A stretch of DNA of 64,000 nucleotides from JAVJSD01 sp040219575. GTDB taxonomy: Bacteria > Planctomycetota > Planctomycetia > Pirellulales > Pirellulaceae. The first letter of the stretch is position 1; every line of letters begins with the position of its first letter. Of this stretch, positions 1-6,667 are shown one piece after another. Position numbers and translations under genes: made by a program. The stretch spans positions 68,855 through 132,854 of the forward strand of contig JAVJSD010000073.1 in NCBI GenBank assembly GCA_040219575.1, written 5' to 3'. The notes beneath the pieces are model-generated. The model was not told the origin of the DNA and searched no databases. It worked only from the letters and a program-made list of their open reading frames with translations.

Positions 1-227
1 ATCGATTTGCCGCTTCCGCATTGTCAGACGCGGCCCAGCAACGCGATCGTGGAGCGCGGTCACCGCCGAGCGTGAATTGTCGGGCAGTTTGATCAGGGAC
101 GCGGCCTGAACTCGAAGATGCACCACGCTTGCGTTTGGCCATCGGACTGCCCTTGCGCCGTTGTTCGTGCGTGTTGACGCGTTCCGTAATTCGCGCGACA
201 TGCAGCGCAGAAATGGATCAACCCACT

Positions 228-722
228 TCAGGGCTCCGCAAGCATGGAACGCAACTGGGCCGCCTGCTGCTCGGGCATGGTCTTTAGCAGCGGCCGCATC
301 GTGTAGTTCCCGTGGATCTTGCCGTCGCGCATGTACATCCAGTCGGAGATGTCCTCCTTCTTGATCGTCCATTTCTGGCCGATGCGGACGTTGGAGACGA
401 TGCCCGGATCGTTGCCTATCACGCCTTCGAACAGTCCATCGCGGTAGGTGATATGGGTCAACCAGAAATGCTCGGTGTCGCCCTGGTCTTCGATGGGCGC
501 CTTGACCGAGAAGTCGCTGCCGTCGCCTTCGGTGAACTCGGCGATGAACGCATCGACCTCCTTCTTCGCCCGCGCGATGGCGGCCTGCATTTCCTGCTCG
601 TCGTAGCCTTCCGTGACCAACGTGGTGGGACTCTCAGCTTGTTCACCGGAGTCGGGCGACCTGGCGCACGAACAGAGGAACAATATCAGCAGTGCGCTCG
701 ACCATGCCAGAAACGTCTTCAT
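228..722 (-). CDS. DUF2314-like secreted lipoprotein
   Basis: A 164-residue protein with a lipoprotein signal: a hydrophobic stretch ends in L-C-S-C, so Cys19 is the likely lipidated residue. The mature part resembles the DUF2314 (YegJ-like) domain, with the typical stretch 'GLFEGVIGN' followed by 'VRIGQKWTIKKEDISDWMYMRDGKIHG' split over the last third and ending near 'NYTMRPLL'. The start at 722 is chosen over the longer frame because an AGGAGG ribosome site lies seven bases upstream and the signal peptide begins there. DUF2314 proteins have no established function; an envelope location is inferred from the lipobox. It stands alone, divergent from the PhoD-like gene. Confidence 0.75.
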   Translation of the reverse strand: MKTFLAWSSALLILFLCSCARSPDSGEQAESPTTLVTEGYDEQEMQAAIARAKKEVDAFIAEFTEGDGSDFSVKAPIEDQGDTEHFWLTHITYRDGLFEGVIGNDPGIVSNVRIGQKWTIKKEDISDWMYMRDGKIHGNYTMRPLLKTMPEQQAAQLRSMLAEP

Positions 723-975
723 CTTCCAGCCTCCTTCGGAAATGATCCACCTGCGCCAACAAGCCGGAAGCGAGGCCCGCCCCGGTCGCCCTGAGATTAC
801 GCGTTTCGTCGCCGCTGTCAATCAAATCATTCGGTGAAACCGGGTTGGGCGCCCTTCGTCGAAATGAACGAACGAACGACGGCCGATGCGGGGAAATGGA
901 GTGCGGAATGTGCTACCCTCCTGGAAGCGGGATCTTGCGCTTAGCACGAACTACCTCTTCCCAGGCGAGGCACGC

Positions 976-2445
976 ATGAACGGCATAACCCCTGCAACCG
1001 ACGTTTTCCGCTTTCGATCGGCTTTCGCACTGTCGGTTCTCTCGCTGGCCCTGTGGGTTGGAATGGCGCAGCGTGCCGAAGCGGCCAACATGGCGATGGG
1101 GTTTCGCGTGGGGGAAGTGACGCAGGATTCGGCGATCGTCTGGACGCGCGTCACCCGCGACAAGCAGCGCAACTGGGACGGCTACCGCGACGAAACGAAA
1201 CGCGAACCGCGCGAGAACAAATACACGCCGTCGGAAGTGAAGGTCGACGATCGCGAAGGGGCGACGCCCGGCGCACCCGGCCAGGTGCGCGTGGTGTATG
1301 GAACCAGCGAGGATCTCTCGGGCGCGAAACAGACCGATTGGGCGAGCGTCGAAGCCGAGCACGATTTCACGCATCAGTTCCGCCTCGCGGGACTCAAGCC
1401 CGCCACCAGGTATTACCTGAAGGTAGAGGCCCGTGACGACGCCGACGCGCCGGTCACGGCCAGCGCGAGCGGTTCATTTGGCACCCCGGCCGACAAGGAG
1501 ACGTGGCAGGATGTCGGCTTCGGCGTGGTCACCGGGCAGTCGTACTGGGATCTCGACGACCGGCAGGGCTACCACATGTATCCGGCGATGCAGAAGCTGG
1601 GGCTCGATTTTCTCGTGCCGACCGGCGACACCGTGTACCTCGACAGCGAATCGCCCCGGGCGCGAACGAAAGAACTCGCCCGCTACCACTGGCATCGGAT
1701 GTACTCGCTGCCGCGGCATGTCGAGTTTCATCGCCACGTGCCGGGCTACTGGGAGGTCGACGACCACGACACCTGGGCCAACGACTGCTGGCCGACGATG
1801 AAGGCCCCCTGGATGAATCCGCTCACGTTCGACGAGGGGGCCAAGATCTACGTCGAGCAGGTGCCGATGGGCGACCACATCTATCGCACCGTCCGCTGGG
1901 GCAAGGGACTGCAGATCTGGATGGTCGAGGGGCGGTTGTATCGCAGTCCGAACAATATGAAAGACGGTCCGGAGAAGACGATCTGGGGCAAGGAGCAGAT
2001 GGCCTGGCTGAAGCGGACGATCTCCGAGAGCGACGCCGACTTCCGCGTGCTGATCAGCCCCACGCCGATTGTCGGCCCCGATCGCGGCAACAAGGCCGAC
2101 AACCACGCCAACAAGGCGTTCACGCATGAGGGCGACGAGTTTCGCAACTGGACGAAGGAGCAAGGCCTTGAGAACTTCTACGTCTGCTGCGGCGACCGGC
2201 ACTGGCAGTACATGTCGGTCCATCCGGAGAGCGGACTGCGGGAGTTCTCCTGCGGCCCGGCGAGCGACGTGCACGCCGGCGGCTCGCCGATGCGCGACGA
2301 AGAGATGCAGGCCTTCCACCGCATCAAGGGGGGATTCCTGACCGTGCACGTCGAGAAAGTCGACGGCCGGCCGACAATCTTCTTCCGCCACCGCGACGTG
2401 CACGGCAAGGTGGTCAACGAGTTCAAGGCGACGACCGCGAAGTAG
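976..2445 (+). CDS. PhoD-like alkaline phosphatase/phosphodiesterase, secreted
   Basis: A 489-residue protein. Residues 1-38 form a signal peptide ending near A-E-A. An N-terminal beta-sandwich (about 40-170) of the type found in PhoD proteins is followed by a metallophosphoesterase-like domain. Visible PhoD marks are the 'VPTGDTVYLD' segment, the 'VDDHDTW' motif near residue 260 and a late 'GDRHW' motif (G406-W410). PhoD enzymes hydrolyse phosphate mono- and diesters outside the cytoplasm using Fe/Ca; that activity is inferred from family. The start at 976 is preferred to an in-frame ATG at 886 because of the signal peptide and the GGCGAGG purine run just upstream. No phosphate-regulated site was recognised. 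Confidence 0.85.
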   Translation: MNGITPATDVFRFRSAFALSVLSLALWVGMAQRAEAANMAMGFRVGEVTQDSAIVWTRVTRDKQRNWDGYRDETKREPRENKYTPSEVKVDDREGATPGAPGQVRVVYGTSEDLSGAKQTDWASVEAEHDFTHQFRLAGLKPATRYYLKVEARDDADAPVTASASGSFGTPADKETWQDVGFGVVTGQSYWDLDDRQGYHMYPAMQKLGLDFLVPTGDTVYLDSESPRARTKELARYHWHRMYSLPRHVEFHRHVPGYWEVDDHDTWANDCWPTMKAPWMNPLTFDEGAKIYVEQVPMGDHIYRTVRWGKGLQIWMVEGRLYRSPNNMKDGPEKTIWGKEQMAWLKRTISESDADFRVLISPTPIVGPDRGNKADNHANKAFTHEGDEFRNWTKEQGLENFYVCCGDRHWQYMSVHPESGLREFSCGPASDVHAGGSPMRDEEMQAFHRIKGGFLTVHVEKVDGRPTIFFRHRDVHGKVVNEFKATTAK

Positions 2446-2475
2446 TGCGGCGGCGGAGTTTGGGCTTCAGGTCGC

Positions 2476-2614
2476 CGAACTCGTGAGCGTTCGTGATTGA
2501 GCCTCCCAATTGGGTTTTCAGAAGTCTCACGACTTCTGCTACCTCAATGCATTCAGAAGTCTCACGACTTCTGCTACCTCGATGCTTTCAGAAGTCTCAC
2601 GACTTCTGCTACTG
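2476..2614. repeat. Hairpin element plus three 35-bp tandem hairpin repeats
   Basis: The stretch between the PhoD-like gene and the next gene (about 395 bases, no gene) holds a hairpin CGAACTCGTGAGCGTTCG at 2476-2493. Three direct 35-bp units follow, starting at about 2518, 2553 and 2588. Each unit contains the palindrome AGAAGTCTCACGACTTCT (2520-2537, 2555-2572, 2590-2607) followed by GCTAC. This is a local expansion of the right half of the paired-hairpin family seen elsewhere in the window. The remainder of the gap, to 2841, shows only the ribosome site of the next gene. Confidence 0.9.
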
Positions 2615-2841
2615 CATTCTTTGGGGATCATCTCCCCCACACGGACCATCCCGTCGGTTTCCACCTCTCGGGAAAGAATCTGCGTAGAAATTCACCGCCA
2701 ACTAACTATTTTGACAGGGAGAAGCAATAAACTGCATGGCGAATCGCCAAATCCTTTCCCTTCTCCGCAGTGGTTCGTATCATTGTTGCCCGAACTTCGC
2801 TAGAATTCCGGTTCCACTACCCAAAGGGAGGGTGTTTCTCG

Positions 2842-4104
2842 ATGTCGAAGCCGACAGACCTCTGGTCGGAGCTGCGACGCGCCCTGGCGCGACGAAAACG
2901 TCGTCCGACCGATTCGACCGAGGAACTGGCGTCGCTGGGTGCCGAGGCCCTGGAGGAACGCCGTCTGTTGGCGGTGACGGCGCTTGCCGAATTGCTGTCG
3001 ACGGGATCGGCGGCGGCCCTGGTGGGTGAGGCGGAATTGGGCGGCGCAACGCAGTCGGCGGTCGATTCGCTTTCGAGCGAAGAGGGCGACTTGGCCATGT
3101 TGTACGACATCTCCGCAGCCGGCGACCATGCCCCCGAGATCGTCTCGACCGAACCGGCGCTGTTCCTGGTGGTGGCCCGCAACGACGCCCGCAACGTCGG
3201 CACGAGCGTCCGCAGCCTGCAGTTCTTCCTGTCCGACGCCGACTACGAACCCGCCACGCTGCCGCCCATCGGGATCGCGGTGGTGGGACTCGATTCGGCC
3301 GACGGGCGCTGGCAATTCACGCGCGACTTCGGCCGCAGTTGGAAGGACGTGGGTCACGTCTCCGACGATTCGGCGCTGCTGTTGGAGCCCGACGCCCGCT
3401 TGCGATTCGTTCCCGGCGAGTCGGCCATGCAGGCCTCGTTCCGCTACCGCGGTTGGGATCTCTCGGCGGCGGCGGCGGGCGAGCGCGTGGCGATCGCGGC
3501 GAGCGAGCATCCGACCGCGTTCAGTCGCGAAGTCGGCGAGGCGGTGGCGAGCGTCTGGACGCTGGCGGCCCCCGCGCCGGCGACGATCGACGCGCTGGGA
3601 CAAGCCGAGTTGTCGTACACCGTCGCGGGTTTCGAGGAGGGCGAGTACCTGGTGCACATCGACTGGGGCGACGGTTCGCTCGAGGAGGTGGGGGAGGTCT
3701 CCAACGGTTCGTACACGGCGACGCACACCTATCGCGAAACCGCGGCCGACGGCCTGACGGCTCCCTTGCCGGTCGTTGTCGAGGCGACCGAGTTGATCAG
3801 CGGCGACGACGTGCCAGGTTCAACCCGCGTCGCCACGTTGGCGATTCCGCAGGGCCTCGAAGTTTCGACCGCCACGTGGGACGAACTGGTCCACCAACAC
3901 GACGACAGCCGAATCGCCGACGACCTGGGCGAAATGCCCCAGATGCCCAGGCAGTTCGCCGGCCTTTCGGGCGCCGCGGCTCTCGCCCTGGCGGCGATTG
4001 TGGCGGGCGACAAGAACTGGCGTCAGCGGGTGGAAGAGGCGCTGGAGTCGCCGGAAAGCCCGCAGCGCGTGCGGCGTCTGCGTCGCCGCGGCCGCCGCAA
4101 GTAA
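2842..4104 (+). CDS. LEPR-type secreted planctomycete protein with PKD-like domain
   Basis: A 420-residue protein. Residues 37-45 read L-E-E-R-R-L-L-A-V, a variant of the 'LEPRLLLS' N-terminal motif typical of very large planctomycete surface proteins. A domain at about 120-230 ('GRWQFTRDFGRSWKDVG... LRFVPGES') matches the tandem module of planctomycete adhesins, here present once. A PKD-like stretch with W-G-D-G lies near residues 276-279. The C-terminus has a short hydrophobic segment and an Arg-rich tail (R-R-L-R-R-R-G-R-R-K), resembling a sorting or anchor signal. The start is fixed by GGGAGG upstream of 2842. At 420 residues it is far shorter than most family members. Function unknown; probably surface-located. 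Confidence 0.7.
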   Translation: MSKPTDLWSELRRALARRKRRPTDSTEELASLGAEALEERRLLAVTALAELLSTGSAAALVGEAELGGATQSAVDSLSSEEGDLAMLYDISAAGDHAPEIVSTEPALFLVVARNDARNVGTSVRSLQFFLSDADYEPATLPPIGIAVVGLDSADGRWQFTRDFGRSWKDVGHVSDDSALLLEPDARLRFVPGESAMQASFRYRGWDLSAAAAGERVAIAASEHPTAFSREVGEAVASVWTLAAPAPATIDALGQAELSYTVAGFEEGEYLVHIDWGDGSLEEVGEVSNGSYTATHTYRETAADGLTAPLPVVVEATELISGDDVPGSTRVATLAIPQGLEVSTATWDELVHQHDDSRIADDLGEMPQMPRQFAGLSGAAALALAAIVAGDKNWRQRVEEALESPESPQRVRRLRRRGRRK

Positions 4105-4201
4105 CGGCGCCATCCCGTACGACGGGCGTTCGTCGCATTGAATCGAGACGCTAGCAAGCGAGCGCGTCCGATTCGTCTGGTCGGCGACCGGGCAGGCGGT
4201 C

Positions 4202-4207
4202 TATAAT
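4202..4207 (+). promoter_or_regulatory. Possible -10 element upstream of parA
   Basis: A perfect TATAAT lies 59 bases before the parA start codon and 98 bases after the preceding stop codon. No good -35 hexamer is visible 16-18 bases upstream, so this is a candidate only. Confidence 0.35.
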
Positions 4208-4265
4208 CCCGGCCCACGCAATCACGGACGGGCCAGCAAGCCAGGCGGGAAAAGGAGTTCTCGAC

Positions 4266-5099
4266 ATGCGTTCGATCGCCATCATCAATCAGAAGGGGGG
4301 CGTCGGGAAGACGACCACGGCGGTGAACCTCAGCTCGGCGCTGGCCCGGCAGGGGAAGCGCGTCTGCCTGATCGACCTCGATCCACAGGCCCACGCCTCG
4401 TTGCACCTGGGCCTGGCCCTGACCGACGGCGACCGCTCGCTCTACGACGTGCTGACCGATCAGGCGGAAATCGCCGACGTTCGCCGCCAGGTGGCCGACA
4501 ACCTGGTGGTGGTTCCGTCGCATCTCGATCTGGCGGCGGCCGAAATGGAACTGGCCAACGAAGTGGGCCGCGAGACGATTCTCCGCCGCAAGCTCGAAGC
4601 CGACGACGAACTCTACGACTACCTGCTGATCGATTGCCCACCCTCGTTGGGCGTGCTGACGCTCAACGCGCTCACCGCGGTGGAGGAGGTCATCCTGCCG
4701 CTGCAGCCGCATTTCCTGGCGCTGCACGGGTTGAGCAAGCTGCTGCGGACGATCGATCTGGTGGCCGAACGCCTCAACCCGCGGCTGCGTCTGGCCGGGG
4801 TGGTGCTCTGCATGTACGAAACCGGCACGCGCCTGGCGGCGGAAGTGGCCAGCGACGTGGAGGAGTTCTTCACCGGGCAGCACCGCAAGACTTCGGCCTG
4901 GACGGGGGCGAGGGCCTTCGACACGTTCATTCGCCGGAACATCCGGCTGGCGGAGGCGCCGAGCTTCGGCCAATCGATCTTCGACTACGCCGCCGCCTCC
5001 AACGGCGCCGAAGATTATCTCCGCCTGGCGGAAGAAGTCCTCGCCATGGAGGCCTTTGCGGCGGAGCAAGGCGATTTCGCCTCGGCCGACGTGGCTTGA
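4266..5099 (+). CDS. parA: ParA/Soj-family ATPase
   Basis: A 277-residue P-loop ATPase of the MinD/ParA group. The deviant Walker A is at residues 10-17 (K-G-G-V-G-K-T-T, with signature Lys10 and Lys15). The DPQ stretch follows at about 40, and the Walker B-like 'LLIDCPPSLG' near residue 120. There is no N-terminal helix-turn-helix, so this is the short chromosomal type. ParA proteins bind DNA non-specifically as ATP dimers and position chromosomes, plasmids or protein complexes. No ParB or parS site is visible next to it, so the cargo cannot be assigned. A good AAAAGGAG site precedes the start. The stop codon lies inside a 15-bp tandem repeat. Confidence 0.88.
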   Translation: MRSIAIINQKGGVGKTTTAVNLSSALARQGKRVCLIDLDPQAHASLHLGLALTDGDRSLYDVLTDQAEIADVRRQVADNLVVVPSHLDLAAAEMELANEVGRETILRRKLEADDELYDYLLIDCPPSLGVLTLNALTAVEEVILPLQPHFLALHGLSKLLRTIDLVAERLNPRLRLAGVVLCMYETGTRLAAEVASDVEEFFTGQHRKTSAWTGARAFDTFIRRNIRLAEAPSFGQSIFDYAAASNGAEDYLRLAEEVLAMEAFAAEQGDFASADVA

Positions 5100-5150
5100 C
5101 TCAACGTGGCTTGACTCAACGTGGCTTGAATCAACGTGGCCTGACTCGAC
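5091..5150 (+). repeat. Four 15-bp tandem repeats over the parA stop codon
   Basis: The unit GTGGCTTGACTCAAC occurs at 5091-5105 and, identically, at 5106-5120. It is followed by one copy with a single change (5121-5135) and one with two changes (5136-5150). The first unit contains the parA TGA stop. Each further unit carries TGA in the same frame. Confidence 0.95.
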
Positions 5151-5178
5151 GAGCTGGCTGCGCTTCCGCTTCGCCCGC

Positions 5179-6042
5179 TCAGCGCGGCTTCTTGCGCGTC
5201 AGTCCCTTGGTCGTGGATTTCTTGGCTGTCTTCTTCTTGGCCGGGGCGGCGGACTTTTTTGCCGGCGTGGGCGTTTTGGAAGCGGCATTGGAGGCCGACT
5301 TCTTCTTGGTTTTCTTCGACGCCACCCGCGGGGCGGGCGACTCGCCGCCTTCCTTCTTGACCGAGCGTTTGGGCAGACGGTCCTTCGCCTCCGGATCGAT
5401 CTCCAGCACGATCGTACGTGGCTTCTGGCCGAAGGGCGCGACCCGCAGTTCCGCGGCCAACTGGTGCATCAGCGACGCGAACTCCACGCCTTTGCTCTTG
5501 GCGATCGCGCGATCCAGCCCGGGCACCTGCTTTTTCGAATGCTCGACGTCGGTGATCACACCGATGGCCAGCATCAGATCGAGGGCTGCGTCGTCGCACG
5601 CGATGGCGTGGCCGCCGAGCGCCGCCTGGGTCACGTAACCGACGACGAAGGGCGTCATGCCGTCGTACTTCTCAATGCGTTTGACGGCCTTGCCGAGGTT
5701 CTGCTTTTTGAGCTCCTCGAGATCGAACGAATAATGCGTTTCGAAGATGCTCTGCAAGACCTTCTTCAGCCGCATGGCGGCCGCTTCCGGCTGGTGCAGC
5801 GGGGCCATCACCTCGGCCAGTTCCGCGACCGTGGTGACGCGGACTTCATTCCAGTCGAAGTAGGTCTCCTGGAGTTTGCCGAACGCCTCGTCGGCCGCTT
5901 CATAGCGATCGTCTTCCAGACAACAGGCGTAGAGCAAATGCTCGAACACCGTGCGTTCCCCCACCGGGGAAACCGGCTCGAAGTGCTTCTTGAGGACCTT
6001 GTGCGCCTTCGCCAGACGCGGACCGCGGTTTGGAGTTGCCAT
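5179..6042 (-). CDS. HhH-GPD (endonuclease III-like) protein with lysine-rich tail
   Basis: A 287-residue protein with two parts. Residues about 25-190 resemble the endonuclease III/HhH-GPD fold: an opening 'HLLYACCLED', helix 'ADEAFGKLQETYFDW', a helix-hairpin-helix-like segment 'YDGMTPFVVGYVTQAALG', and 'ACDDAALDLM' at the position of the catalytic aspartate. The glycosylase lysine expected after the hairpin (GVGxK) is replaced (T-P-F), and the C-terminal four-cysteine iron-sulfur motif is absent. Residues about 220-287 are a Lys/Ala/Ser/Pro tail like eukaryotic H1 or bacterial histone-like tails, probably for DNA binding. It follows rbfA by 87 bases in the same direction and may be its co-transcribed last gene. 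A repair or structural DNA-binding role is inference. Confidence 0.6.
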   Translation of the reverse strand: MATPNRGPRLAKAHKVLKKHFEPVSPVGERTVFEHLLYACCLEDDRYEAADEAFGKLQETYFDWNEVRVTTVAELAEVMAPLHQPEAAAMRLKKVLQSIFETHYSFDLEELKKQNLGKAVKRIEKYDGMTPFVVGYVTQAALGGHAIACDDAALDLMLAIGVITDVEHSKKQVPGLDRAIAKSKGVEFASLMHQLAAELRVAPFGQKPRTIVLEIDPEAKDRLPKRSVKKEGGESPAPRVASKKTKKKSASNAASKTPTPAKKSAAPAKKKTAKKSTTKGLTRKKPR

Positions 6043-6129
6043 GCTGGTTGCGAATATCGCGGGATTCGATTGCGGGGAGGGAGCGGAAAGGCGGCAAGCA
6101 CTGCGGCCGCCGGGTCGTGACGGTGACGG

Positions 6130-6609
6130 TTACTTCTCTTCGTTCTCGGCGGGAGAAGGTTCTGCTTCGACGGCGCCGGTTTGTTCGGCGCCGGTTTGTT
6201 CGGCGCCGGTTTGCTGTGCGTCGGCCTGTTCGGTGTTCGCCTGTTCGGTGTTCGCTTGTTCGGCGTCGCGAGGCAGGACCTCGTCGAGAATTCGCGAGAC
6301 CTCCAGCGAGTGCTTGACGCCTTGGTCGAGGACGAATTTCAGCCGGGGCGTGTAGCGTGTTTCGATGCGCGTGTTGATCTTCTGCTGCAGAAAGCCGCTG
6401 GCGTTCTCCAATCCGCGAATCGTCAGCTTCTGCTTCGCCTCGTCGCCCATCACCGAGACATGCACCTTGGCGTGCCGCATATCGCCGGAGACCTCGACAT
6501 AGGTGACCGTCACGTCGCGGACGCGCGGGTCGCGCAGCTCCGTGAGGATGGCCATGCTGACCACCTCGCGGATCGCCTCGGCTGCTTTTAGAACACGTCG
6601 CGAAGTCAT
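6130..6609 (-). CDS. rbfA: Ribosome-binding factor A with repeat-expanded tail
   Basis: A 159-residue protein. Residues 1-115 form the RbfA KH-like domain, with the family stretches 'AILTELRDPRV', 'VTVTYVEVSGDMRHAKVHVSV' and 'TRIETRYTPRLKFVLD' broken over the domain. RbfA binds the small ribosomal subunit during late 16S maturation and cold adaptation. The start at 6609 (M-T-S-R-R) agrees with the family length; the longer frame would overlap infB. The C-terminal 45 residues are an acidic Gln/Glu/Ala/Thr tail made by six 15-bp repeats, not part of the conserved fold. It sits 58 bases after infB, in the usual nusA-infB-rbfA order. Confidence 0.93.
   Translation of the reverse strand: MTSRRVLKAAEAIREVVSMAILTELRDPRVRDVTVTYVEVSGDMRHAKVHVSVMGDEAKQKLTIRGLENASGFLQQKINTRIETRYTPRLKFVLDQGVKHSLEVSRILDEVLPRDAEQANTEQANTEQADAQQTGAEQTGAEQTGAVEAEPSPAENEEK
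6172..6261 (-). repeat. Six in-frame 15-bp repeats encoding the RbfA tail
   Basis: Units of 15 bases run from 6172 to 6261. On the plus strand, GGCGCCGGTTTGTTC is repeated exactly at 6172 and 6187, followed by four diverged copies. In the rbfA frame they encode E-Q-A-N-T or E-Q-T-G-A pentapeptides. Confidence 0.93.
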
Positions 6610-6667
6610 CTTGGGTCTCGGACAACGGCACGCCGGGCGAAACTCCGACGATGCGGCGGGCGGGCGA

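Noticed and set aside
1474..2403. 309-residue minus-strand frame
   Set aside because: Shadow of the PhoD-like gene.
2518..2614. Possible CRISPR array
   Set aside because: Only three contiguous 35-bp units with no unique spacers, and no cas genes nearby.
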